Origin: an uncultured candidate division Zixibacteria bacterium
GTDB taxonomy: Bacteria; Zixibacteria; MSB-5A5; SM1-73
Direction of reading: 5' to 3'
DNA: 64,000 bases
Assembly: GCA_903908285.1 (NCBI GenBank)
Contig: CAIVRH010000038.1
Location: forward strand, 62,001 to 126,000
Part shown: one piece after another, positions 50,151 to 58,164 of the stretch
How the letters are laid out: each line of letters opens with the position of its first letter
How positions within the stretch are numbered: position 1 is the stretch's first letter
Notes under the pieces: model-generated
Databases searched by the model: none
Seen by the model: only the letters and a program-made list of their open reading frames with translations
What the model was told of the DNA's origin: nothing
Made by a program: the position numbers and the translations under genes

Positions 50151-50378
50151 TTACTGGTTGGGGGAGACATCTCCCGGAAATCGGTATCTTTCCTTTCGGA
50201 CCTGCTCGATCTCGGAACCAAGCTCTTCCGGTTTGAAGAGTTTTTTCTTGATTAAAAGCCTCACCAAAGCCTCTTGCGCCAAATTGTTGGAAAGACACAG
50301 CTCGTCGAACGTTACCTCCCTCTCCTGGTCACCCACTACAATCCGCAGGGCTACCCGTCTATCTTTTTCTTCAGTCAA
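50151..50378 (-). CDS. Uncharacterised 75-residue protein with TTG start
   Basis: It starts at TTG 50378 behind a strong GGAGG at seven bases, so the rare start is supported. The protein reads TEEKDRRVALRIVVGDQERE near the N-terminus, then an acidic and Leu-rich helix (FDELCLSNNLAQEALVRLL) and a basic tail. It is soluble, mixed alpha/beta, and of no known family. It precedes the LpoA-like gene by 96 bp in the reverse sense; same strand. Confidence 0.6.
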   Translation of the reverse strand: MTEEKDRRVALRIVVGDQEREVTFDELCLSNNLAQEALVRLLIKKKLFKPEELGSEIEQVRKERYRFPGDVSPNQ

Positions 50379-50474
50379 TTTGTACCTCCATTATACCCCG
50401 ATCCTGACTCCGATTCATCCCGGATATTTGTTTTAAGCGGTCCTTTTGGACGATGGCACTGCTCCGGAAATCCT

Positions 50475-52277
50475 TCATCTCAATCTTTTTATCTCTCCGC
50501 TCTCCAATTTGTAAATGGGAATGTAGATATTCTCTCTTTCCGAGTCAAAGCTGATCTCCCCCGCTACTCCTTTAAAATCGGCGGTAGAAGACAGTGCTGC
50601 TGCTATTTTTTCCGGCGTGGCTGCCTCTTCAAAAATTGAAAGTAAAAGCTTCATGCAGTCGTATCCTTCCAAGAGAAACTGACCCGGTTCTTTTTTATAC
50701 TTCCCCTGGTAAAGTTTTAGGAAATTTTCTCTTTCCGAACCGGTCGAACTTAACTCCTCCTCTTCGTTAGAAGGAGACTTGTCTGTGGTGAAGATCAGCT
50801 TCTGATTGAGGCTTTTTGCCAAATCCAAAAACTGAGGGTCCTGGCGCCATTCCATGCTAATGACGGTGGTATACACCTTGAAATCAACCAGGTTGGAAAA
50901 GACACTGGGCCAATCCTTCTGATCAGCCGAAAGGAAAAAACCATCCACCCGAGCCGGCATCTGATCAAAAAACGAACCGGATTCCTCCGGCGGGGATGAA
51001 GAGGTTATTCCCAGTAAGGCTTTTTTAATCCTTTCGATATAGGGGGAAAAATCAACCGTGCCTGGCGGATAATATTCTACCGCCAGTATCTTACCCCCCA
51101 GCGCCTCCACCGTATTTTTGAAATTTAAGGCTTTAGTATTATCTCCCCCTGGCTCCGGAATGAGCATGACAAAATCGGAAAAAACCTGGCTTCTAACCAC
51201 AAACTCCGCCATGCTCTTCCCCATCCTGGCCTCGGACGGGAAGAGTTCAAATATGCAATTCCCCAGGGAGGTTAAACCTTCTTTATTTGAAGCCGGGGTA
51301 ACCAAAGGTATTCTCGCGTTTTCTGCCACATCCGCAGCTTTCACCACCGATTCGCTTTCCAGCGGGCCAAGTATACATACCACCCGGTCTTCTTCTATCA
51401 AATCCCGGCAGAGCGAACCGGTTTTCATTAAATCACCTTCGGTATCTTTCACCACCAGTTCCACCCTCTTTTGTTCAGGGGTATAGGAGGATAAAGCCAG
51501 CTGGATGCCATTCACAAAGCTGGTTCCATAATTCGAAAAATCCCTGCCTAAAGAAGCCAAAACACCCACTTTGATAACCGGAAGAGAGGACGAAGAGGCC
51601 TCTTTAATAAGCAGGTTGACCTCCTGGATATCCTTTCCCTTGGGGAAATTGTCCCGATAATAATTCAATGCCTCCAGCGCTTTGGCATAGTTTTTATTCT
51701 CCACATTGCGTTTCCCCAGATGAAAAAAAATCAAGTGAGCCAGCTTCTTGTCTTTTTCTGTTTGGCTTAGTTTTTCCAGCTCTTTTTCCGAAAGCCATTT
51801 TTCCAAAAGGGGCTCAAGCGATGTTTGACTCAAGTCTTTCAACTGGCTGGTTTCTGCTAATTGGTAGGCCAAGACGAAATTCTGGGCAGATTCAAATATC
51901 TTTCCCAAAAGATAGGTGGTATTCCCCAACAGGTAATAACTGGAGGCAATATAACGGCTTTGGGGAAATTGGTGGATGAAATCCTTGAATTTTTCCTGGG
52001 CGGAATCGTAATTTTTCAGATGATATTCGCACTTGGCGATCATCAGCTGAAAGTAGGTATATTGGGGGGCTTTGGGAAAAGAGTGGGAGAGCTGTACCAG
52101 TATATCTTCTGCTTTAGCGTAATCCTTAGAAGAGTAACTCCCCTCTGCTTCCTTTAACTCTTTATTTAATTGACTTAAGCTATTTTTTTCGGACCGGACG
52201 GTTTTAATGGAGCATAAAAGCACCGCCAAAACCGCGCCCATCAGAAACAAACTTTTCTTCTTTTGCCATATCATCAC
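50475..52277 (-). CDS. Periplasmic TPR plus substrate-binding-protein domain (LpoA-like)
   Basis: A 600-residue exported protein. Signal helix, then TPR repeats to about residue 230 (ELKEAEGSYSSKDYAKAEDI, YFQLMIAKCEYHLKNYDSA), then a type 1 periplasmic-binding-protein domain: IKVGVLASLGRDFSNYGTSF, GIQLALSS, EDRVVCILGPLESESV, RIPLVTPASN, followed by G-G-K-I-L-A-V-E-Y-Y and a C-terminal lobe. The TPR-plus-PBP build is that of LpoA, the outer-membrane activator of penicillin-binding protein 1A, though ABC-type amino-acid receptors also have the PBP part. There is no lipobox. Confidence 0.8.
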   Translation of the reverse strand: MMIWQKKKSLFLMGAVLAVLLCSIKTVRSEKNSLSQLNKELKEAEGSYSSKDYAKAEDILVQLSHSFPKAPQYTYFQLMIAKCEYHLKNYDSAQEKFKDFIHQFPQSRYIASSYYLLGNTTYLLGKIFESAQNFVLAYQLAETSQLKDLSQTSLEPLLEKWLSEKELEKLSQTEKDKKLAHLIFFHLGKRNVENKNYAKALEALNYYRDNFPKGKDIQEVNLLIKEASSSSLPVIKVGVLASLGRDFSNYGTSFVNGIQLALSSYTPEQKRVELVVKDTEGDLMKTGSLCRDLIEEDRVVCILGPLESESVVKAADVAENARIPLVTPASNKEGLTSLGNCIFELFPSEARMGKSMAEFVVRSQVFSDFVMLIPEPGGDNTKALNFKNTVEALGGKILAVEYYPPGTVDFSPYIERIKKALLGITSSSPPEESGSFFDQMPARVDGFFLSADQKDWPSVFSNLVDFKVYTTVISMEWRQDPQFLDLAKSLNQKLIFTTDKSPSNEEEELSSTGSERENFLKLYQGKYKKEPGQFLLEGYDCMKLLLSIFEEAATPEKIAAALSSTADFKGVAGEISFDSERENIYIPIYKLESGEIKRLR

Positions 52278-52352
52278 ATCTGCACTTTCTTATCAGCTCA
52301 ATGTTATCGGAATGTTATCGAACCTAAAACTCTTCTTAACCCCGGCTTAAGT

Positions 52353-52847
52353 CTAAAGGGAATATTTCCCAAAATCCTCCGGACTGATCCTTTTCAATCT
52401 ATCCTTTAAGCTTTCCGGGTCGCTGAAATCCGGAGTCTTTTTATCTCCCCTTTTTATCTGGAACAGCTCCTCTGCCACCCAAAGAGGAACCTTGGCCTTG
52501 AGAGCCAAAGCTATGGAATCGGAAGGCCGGGCATCCACGGTTAAAACGGAACCGTCCAGCATAATATAGATTTTAGCATAGAAGGTTTGTTCCTTAAGCT
52601 CGGTAACCTCCACCTTTTGTACCTTCCCCCCCATGGAGATAATCACTGATTTTAACAGATCATGGGTTAGGGGTCGGCGCGAGGAAACCCCGGAGAGTTC
52701 CATGGCAATGGCTAAAGCCTCATAATGTCCGATCCAGATGGGGAGCAGGCGATCCGAATCCGATGCAGATAAAATTACCACCGGTGAGTTGGTAGTCATA
52801 TCCAATGCCAGTCCGTTCACTTTAGCTTCGATCATGCTCATTCCCAT
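52353..52847 (-). CDS. Bifunctional nuclease (DUF151) family protein
   Basis: A 164-residue protein of the bifunctional nuclease family. The core motifs are PVVILSASDSDRLLPIWIGH near residue 25-42, the S-S-R-R-P-L-T-H-D-L segment, and DARPSDSIALALKAKVPLWV near 98-117. Plant members cut RNA and DNA; the bacterial role is unclear. The start is either the first ATG (52847) or an internal ATG at 52841 or 52835. The C-terminal tail (KTPDFSDPESLKDRLKRI) is normal. It precedes the ribosomal operon. Confidence 0.9.
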   Translation of the reverse strand: MGMSMIEAKVNGLALDMTTNSPVVILSASDSDRLLPIWIGHYEALAIAMELSGVSSRRPLTHDLLKSVIISMGGKVQKVEVTELKEQTFYAKIYIMLDGSVLTVDARPSDSIALALKAKVPLWVAEELFQIKRGDKKTPDFSDPESLKDRLKRISPEDFGKYSL

Positions 52848-53031
52848 TTACCTTGAGATGCTAAATGGTTGCATTAAATTGGAGTCAAAAGCGATCTGAT
52901 TTTACTATTTAAAATCAAAATTAAAAAGTAAAATGAAAAAAGACGCTGGTCTTTTTGAATTTTGAATTGCAACTACAAATTTTTCTTTTTTACATTTTGC
53001 GTTTTTCGACCGGCAATTTGAAATCCTCAGC

Positions 53032-53484
53032 CTAGGTTGCCTGCTTTTTTACCACCCATACTTTAAGAGAAGCGGTCACATCCCCGGAGACCCTGATGGG
53101 CACGGTGTAAACGCCCAAAGCCTTTATCGGCGCTTCCAAAACGATCTTATGTCGATCGATATCGAACCCCTTTTCTTTTAAAAGATCGGTAATGGTCTGC
53201 GAGGTGACCGATCCGAATACCCGGTCCTCCTCCCCCACCATCACTTCTGCGGTACAGGAGATCTTTTCCAGTTGAGCTTTGAGTTTCTCCTCCCCCCTTC
53301 TTTTTTTGAGGTCCCTCATCTTCTTCTGTTTGGTAATCTCCTCGATCGATTTCAAATTTCCATCACTGGCTAAGACCGCTAAATTCCTGGCGAAAAGATA
53401 ATTACGTCCAAATCCGTCCTTCACCTCCACCACCTCGCCGCATTTGCCTAACTTCTCCACGTCATCTTTTAAAATCACCTTCAT
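53032..53484 (-). CDS. rplI: Ribosomal protein L9
   Basis: The 50S subunit protein bL9, 150 residues with the N-terminal domain M-K-V-I-L-K-D-D-V, GKCGEVVEVKDGFGRNYLFA, long linker helix, and the C-terminal domain ending VSGDVTASLKVWVVKK. All lengths are normal. I start at the ATG at 53484 because it matches the family, six codons inside a longer frame. It is the last gene of the pth-rpsF-ssb-rpsR-rplI operon. Confidence 0.97.
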   Translation of the reverse strand: MKVILKDDVEKLGKCGEVVEVKDGFGRNYLFARNLAVLASDGNLKSIEEITKQKKMRDLKKRRGEEKLKAQLEKISCTAEVMVGEEDRVFGSVTSQTITDLLKEKGFDIDRHKIVLEAPIKALGVYTVPIRVSGDVTASLKVWVVKKQAT

Positions 53485-53595
53485 GGTCTTCGTCTCCTCC
53501 AAGTCTATTTAATCCTGCACCAACCCTTCTAATAGAAATCGTCTCTGTTTCTTTTGGTTTGGCTGGGTTTTTCCCCCTCCGATCTGCATACCAAT

Positions 53596-53832
53596 TTATC
53601 TGTAGACCTCTCCGGTGAAAGGAAGCAGAGCTATGTGTCTGGCTTTTTTTATGGCATAAGTCAGCCTTCTCTGGTGCCAGGCACAGTTTCCCGAGATACG
53701 CCGGGGAACGATTTTTCCCCGATCCGTGATAAATCTCCTCAACAGCTTTTCATCTTTGTAATCAATCACGTTGGTTTTCCCTTCGCAAAACCGGCAAGTT
53801 TTCTTTTTGGTTCTTTCTGTCTCCATCACCAT
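53596..53832 (-). CDS. rpsR: Ribosomal protein S18
   Basis: The 30S subunit protein bS18, 78 residues. The core [19 protein letters not shown] with [20 protein letters not shown] is conserved. The N-terminus has C-R-F-C and later C-A-W-H, so it is the zinc-binding (C+) form. It pairs with S6 in the 30S platform. It is 112 bp upstream of rplI on the same strand. Confidence 0.97.
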   Translation of the reverse strand: MVMETERTKKKTCRFCEGKTNVIDYKDEKLLRRFITDRGKIVPRRISGNCAWHQRRLTYAIKKARHIALLPFTGEVYR

Positions 53833-53867
53833 ATTTTACTCTCCCCGTTTTTTTGATTCGATATTTC

Positions 53868-54299
53868 CTACCACAAACCTTCCAGTTCAGTTAAATTCTC
53901 TTTTTCATTGGAACTCAAAAAAGCGCTCTCCTCTTCCCAGGAGAATGCTTCGGTTTTCTTGTCCAGAAACTGGACGTGCAATGCCTTTATCTCCACGAAA
54001 CTCCGCTTGGTGCCGTCCTCGTTTTCTTTTAACCGGCTTCTCAGCTCCCCTTCCACCAAAACCGCTGAGCCCCTTTGCAAATATTGACTGCAGCTCTCCG
54101 CCAGTTTTTGCCACGCCACCACTCCGATATAGCACACGTCCTCCTTGGGTGTACCCCAGCCATCTCTGAATCTTTTGTTGGAAGCGATTTTGAAGTTGAC
54201 CACAGGCACGCCGGTGGTGGTATAACGCAGTTCCGGGTCCTTCACCAAATTGCCCGCGATCAAAACCTTATTTAGGTTCGGCAGTTTCATGTTTGCCAT
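53868..54299 (-). CDS. ssb: Single-stranded DNA-binding protein
   Basis: A 143-residue OB-fold protein: L-N-K-V-L-I-A-G-N-L, DPELRYTTTGVPVVNFKIAS, Y-I-G-V-V-A-W-Q-K-L-A-E, GSAVLVEGELRSR. The domain protects and organises single-stranded DNA. The C-terminal tail is unusually short and ends S-S-N-E-K-E-N-L-T-E-L-E-G-L-W; the canonical D-D-D-I-P-F tip that recruits partners is absent. The start is ATG 54299. Between rpsF and rpsR, as usual. Confidence 0.94.
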   Translation of the reverse strand: MANMKLPNLNKVLIAGNLVKDPELRYTTTGVPVVNFKIASNKRFRDGWGTPKEDVCYIGVVAWQKLAESCSQYLQRGSAVLVEGELRSRLKENEDGTKRSFVEIKALHVQFLDKKTEAFSWEEESAFLSSNEKENLTELEGLW

Positions 54300-54522
54300 C
54301 ACCCTCAGACCTCCTGCTCGAATGAGTGCCTATACGTTGCTGGGAAAAACCCTCTTTCGCTTAAGCCGCCAATCCGTTTCTCTAAACTCATTCCGAGTTG
54401 ATCCGCTCCCTTTGCCGGCCTTTGATCCTTACCTCTCCGGTCATCCTTAAAAAGCAAAAAAGATAGAATCGGGTAAAGGGTCAATTCATGGATTTTGGCT
54501 CCAAAACCAACCAGGTTCCTTC

Positions 54523-54852
54523 TTAGAGTGACTCTGTTTTTTCCTCCTCCTTGAATCGCTCGGCTTTCTCCTCCGATACCACGACCAAATATCTTAGGCA
54601 GGATTCGTTCAACTTATACGTTCTTTCCAGCTCCGCCGGGATATTCCCGTCACCCTCGAAGTAAATCAAGGTATAGAAGCCCTGCATTTTCTTTTTGATC
54701 GGGTAGCTTAGCCTTCGGGTGCCCCATTTTTCGGTCCGGATTATCTTTCCTTTTTGATTGGCGATCAGATCCTCGACTTTTTTTATCTCTTTTTCCAGGG
54801 TGTGTTCATCCAAAGTCGGATCCAAAATGAATATGGTTTCGTACACTCTCAA
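54523..54852 (-). CDS. rpsF: Ribosomal protein S6
   Basis: The 30S subunit protein bS6, 109 residues: R-V-Y-E-T-I-F-I-L-D-P, VEDLIANQKGKIIRTEKWG, R-R-L-S-Y-P-I-K-K, GFYTLIYFEGDG, YKLNESCLRYLVVV, with an acidic C-terminal tail (EEEKTESL) as often seen. It heads the ribosomal part of the operon after pth, 220 bp ahead of ssb. Confidence 0.97.
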   Translation of the reverse strand: MRVYETIFILDPTLDEHTLEKEIKKVEDLIANQKGKIIRTEKWGTRRLSYPIKKKMQGFYTLIYFEGDGNIPAELERTYKLNESCLRYLVVVSEEKAERFKEEEKTESL

Positions 54853-54987
54853 CTGCTCACCTCCAATCCTCTCTTTAGGTTCTTGTTACACTCAGCTATA
54901 TCCCGCTAAGTCTCTCGACTATGCCATATAAACATTAAGGGGTTTCAAACCCGTTGATTGTCTTACCCCGTAACCAAATTCGGCCCT

Positions 54988-55554
54988 TTAAAGGTTGAAC
55001 CTGCTCATGCTGTCCCCTACCCCCCTAATTAACATATTTTCCACAGATTCGCAAGCTTTTTCGATCAGACTCTCCACCATTTGTTTTTCGTGCGCCTCAA
55101 ACTTCCGCAGGACGAAATCCTCCAAATCCATCTTCTCCGGGCTATTGCCGATCCCCATCCTCAACCTGACAAAATCCGTGGAGTTAAGCCGATAGATGAT
55201 CGATCTCAATCCTTTATGACCGCCGTCGGTCCCTTGCTTGCGGATGCGAAGTTTTCCCGCGATCAGATTTACATCGTCGCATACCACCAGAAGGTTTTCC
55301 CGCCCCCGGTTTAAATGCTCCAAAGCCTCCGCCACCGCTACTCCGCTATCATTCATGTAGGTAAGGGGTTTGACCAAAAAGAAGTTGATATCTTCCTTGG
55401 GCTTGATTTCGCAGAAAAGATAATCCCCTTTACCCGGTTTAAAGCGTTGGTGGTTTTTGCCGGCTAAAGCATCCACCACCCTGAATCCTAAATTGTGACG
55501 GGTGAATTTGTATTTATTTCCGGGATTTCCCAAACCGACGATTAAATTCAACAT
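54988..55554 (-). CDS. pth: Peptidyl-tRNA hydrolase
   Basis: Releases tRNA from stalled peptidyl-tRNA. The 188-residue protein shows I-V-G-L-G-N-P-G with Asn and the catalytic H in F-T-R-H-N-L-G-F-R, LVKPLTYMNDSG near residue 60, VVCDDVNLIAGKLRIR, and GGHKGLRSI with G-I-G. I set the start at ATG 55554, where the family begins; a nine-residue upstream extension is unsupported. It is the first gene of the operon, downstream of a strong promoter (55621-55648). Confidence 0.95.
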   Translation of the reverse strand: MLNLIVGLGNPGNKYKFTRHNLGFRVVDALAGKNHQRFKPGKGDYLFCEIKPKEDINFFLVKPLTYMNDSGVAVAEALEHLNRGRENLLVVCDDVNLIAGKLRIRKQGTDGGHKGLRSIIYRLNSTDFVRLRMGIGNSPEKMDLEDFVLRKFEAHEKQMVESLIEKACESVENMLIRGVGDSMSRFNL

Positions 55555-55620
55555 CAAGTCTATAATTCGCTCACCAGTCAATGACCGCCATCTGAACTTA
55601 CGTTCTCTATACGAAACTTA

Positions 55621-55648
55621 ATAATAGAACAATATACTCATTTGTCAA
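55621..55648 (-). promoter_or_regulatory. Strong sigma-70 promoter of the pth-ribosomal operon
   Basis: On the minus strand a perfect TTGACA (55648-55643), a 16-bp spacer and TATTAT (55626-55621). A second TTGACA lies 15 bp further upstream. Start near 55614, about 60 nt before pth. Confidence 0.82.
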
Positions 55649-55747
55649 GAAAAAGTTTGTCAACCAATCGATGTAAATAATACGCTCCAACCCAAAATTC
55701 GAAGGAAAATGATGAAATCAGGGGTGGATTCACCCTTTCTTTTTCTG

Positions 55748-55776
55748 TTGACTGTTGATATCCGATGTGTTAGATT
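55748..55776 (+). promoter_or_regulatory. Sigma-70-like promoter before the barrel gene at 56016
   Basis: TTGACT, a 17-bp spacer and TAGATT on the plus strand. It gives a leader of about 230 nt ahead of 56016. That leader has a compound hairpin at 55941-55974 (ACCCG/CGGGT and GCAGA/TCTGC). Confidence 0.55.
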
Positions 55777-56015
55777 CTTTACCATGAGAATTTTGGATGG
55801 ATTTTAAAAGCACAGACGACCATAATGAATTTTCATTATCGGAAGGAGAAATAATTTACACGCAAGCAATTATTTAAGTAAAAATTGTGTCTAATTAGGT
55901 GGATTCTTTTGGGGGTAAGAGGGATAAGTTTAAAAATTAGACCCGGATAAGCAGAGGATCTTTTTCTGCCGGGTAATTAACCATAGTAAACATCCTTTCT
56001 TAAGAGGTGTATGAA

Positions 56016-56978
56016 ATGAAAAAAATATTGGTGGTTATGCTGCTTATGGGGTTTTGGGTTCACCTGGGGATTGCTTCTGCTTATGCGGTTGAAAAAATAT
56101 CCTCCGGAGTGAAGGAATATCTTCTGGAAAAACCGACCTGGGGAATGATCGAATGGAACAGCGCCACCCTGCCCCAGGGATATTGGTACCCTTCCTTTGA
56201 AATGGTTTACTTAAGTACTCAAACTTATTTCGACAAAGGAAAAGAAAAAGATTTTCCCCGGGGTCGCGATTCAACCAGTTACATAATATCAGGTAAACTG
56301 CAGTACGGAGTTACCAATAAGCTCACCTTCGGAGTGGATATTCCGGTGGTGGCAACGCAGAAGGTGGACACCGGTGGGTTGTATTTGAAACCCAAAAAGT
56401 TCAAAACTGGTGCCACCAGTGTAGGGGATATCCGGTTATTCTTGAAGTACCATATTTTTGACAGATATTTCTGGTCAGTATCCGCCGAGGCTGGTCCCAC
56501 CCTCCCCACCGGCCAACCCTACAATAAGGTTTCCGCCAAACAATCCGGAACCGGGGATGGTCAAACCGATTTGAATTTCGCCCTGAAAGGGGATATACTG
56601 TTAAACGAAGAGAGCTTTATCAAGCTGAATCTGGGTTTTACCCATCAGTTCCAGCGAACCTACAGAAACCAGGCAGATTCCTTGATTAAGGAGAAGCTGG
56701 GAGACTACCTGGAGACCGAGGCAGGTTTTGTAAGGAACTTCAGAACTTTCGGAATGGGGGGTTCCATAGAATATTACTGGTGGCAGGCTACCAAGTGGAA
56801 CGATGTGGTGCATCTGGACCCGGCATATCTATGCAACCTCTCGCTTTATTTTACCATAGGAGATAGCCAACCGCAGAAACAGGGGAAACTGGCTTTCTTC
56901 CTCGATTTTCCCCTGACCGGTGATAATGCTGCCGCTATATATCGGCTGGGCATCAGCCTAAGAAGTATCTTCAAATAA
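56016..56978 (+). CDS. Outer-membrane beta-barrel protein (transporter-like)
   Basis: A 320-residue exported protein with signal MKKILVVMLLMGFWVHLG. It then alternates short amphipathic strands with Trp, Tyr and Phe at ends: YPSFEMVYLSTQTYF, YGVTNKLTFGVDIPVV, GDIRLFLKYHIFDRYFWSVS, AGPTLPTG, LNLGFTHQFQRTY. It ends R-L-G-I-S-L-R-S-I-F-K, so it probably forms an outer-membrane barrel. G-V-x-x-K-L-T-F-G-V-D-I-P and PTLPTG are typical of the transporter-type (phenol-uptake-like) family. The ATG at 56016 lies after AGAGG. The substrate is unknown. Confidence 0.75.
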   Translation: MKKILVVMLLMGFWVHLGIASAYAVEKISSGVKEYLLEKPTWGMIEWNSATLPQGYWYPSFEMVYLSTQTYFDKGKEKDFPRGRDSTSYIISGKLQYGVTNKLTFGVDIPVVATQKVDTGGLYLKPKKFKTGATSVGDIRLFLKYHIFDRYFWSVSAEAGPTLPTGQPYNKVSAKQSGTGDGQTDLNFALKGDILLNEESFIKLNLGFTHQFQRTYRNQADSLIKEKLGDYLETEAGFVRNFRTFGMGGSIEYYWWQATKWNDVVHLDPAYLCNLSLYFTIGDSQPQKQGKLAFFLDFPLTGDNAAAIYRLGISLRSIFK

Positions 56979-57210
56979 GCGACATTCCCATATAGGTTAA
57001 TATGCCAAAAGGATTCAAGTGATCAAGTGAACGGATTAACGCAATCCCCAAGAACTCTTGGAAACAAAGATTTAAATTCCCGAACCCTTGTACTTCTAAA
57101 CCCTTGAAACTCAATTTTGAATTCTGAACGCTTTGGCTTGACCTTAACCGAGCTATTAAGGCTCAACTATGAGCCGCTCGTACCCTTGAACCCTCGAATC
57201 CTTGAACCCT

Positions 57211-58035
57211 ATGGCGTTGGAAGAGGAAAACACACCCAAAGAATTCACTGCCGGGCAGGGAATCGGACTCTTTGTGCTGCTTCTGGTTGCGGTTCTGATC
57301 GTGAGCGGAACCAGCTGGATAGTCTTCGGGTTCCACGTTGCGGCAATTGTGGGCGAGCTGCTGATACTTCTGGTGCCCTTCTCGTTTCTTTCTGCCGGAG
57401 GATATTCCTTCCGCAGATTCCTATCATTCCCCGGAGAGTTCAATTTTAACTTTTGGATGTGGGCGGCGATCGCTTCCCTTTCCCTTTTTGTGGTGATCGC
57501 CGATATCTCCGGCTACATTCACCAGTTGTTCCCCCGCCCCCAGGAACAGAAGGATGCTTTGCTTAAAGTTTTTATGGCTAAGAACTGGTTGGAATATATT
57601 TTCAGGATCCTGGTAGCATGCGCTTTGGCGGGGTTTTGTGAAGAGTTTGCTTTCCGGGGATTTTTCCAGTCGATCTTTTCGAAAAGATTAGGAGAGATAA
57701 AGGGCTATATTTTTACTTCATTTTTATTCGCCTTTATGCATTTAGACCCCTGGAATTTTGCCGGGGTCTTCCTTCTGGCGCTTTTCTTAGGATATTTGGT
57801 TATTCTAACCAGAAACTTATGGGTAGCCATCCTGGTTCACTTTTTCACCAACGTTATCGGTTACTCCATTGGTTTCTTTTCTCCCGGGGTGGGGTCCGAT
57901 TTCGAATTCACCTACCCGGCTTATGTAACCTTACTCTGCACTGCTATCTTCATAATCAGTCTAAATTTCGTCCGAAAAACCTACATTGAAAGAAACAGCG
58001 TACCCATAGTGCCACTTCCCGATCAGAGGATATGA
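57211..58035 (+). CDS. CPBP family intramembrane metalloprotease
   Basis: A 274-residue membrane protein with about eight helices and the CPBP/Rce1 motifs: C-E-E-F-A-F-R-G near residue 149 (EExxxR), F-A-F-M-H-L-D near 178, and V-H-F-F-T-N-V near 213. The glutamates and histidines form the active site. Family members mature peptides or prenylated proteins, or act in immunity to bacteriocins. The start is ATG 57211, inside a longer TTG frame that lacks a ribosome site. No operon partners. Confidence 0.88.
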   Translation: MALEEENTPKEFTAGQGIGLFVLLLVAVLIVSGTSWIVFGFHVAAIVGELLILLVPFSFLSAGGYSFRRFLSFPGEFNFNFWMWAAIASLSLFVVIADISGYIHQLFPRPQEQKDALLKVFMAKNWLEYIFRILVACALAGFCEEFAFRGFFQSIFSKRLGEIKGYIFTSFLFAFMHLDPWNFAGVFLLALFLGYLVILTRNLWVAILVHFFTNVIGYSIGFFSPGVGSDFEFTYPAYVTLLCTAIFIISLNFVRKTYIERNSVPIVPLPDQRI

Positions 58036-58164
58036 TCCACCGGCAAACCCCCTTATACCTTTTTTCCATTTAGTCATAACTTGAGTCTCAAAGCACGAAA
58101 GCTTCGTGCTTGGTTTCCGGAACTTCAATTAATCCTTATGGGAATTCACGGAGGAAGGTAAGAA

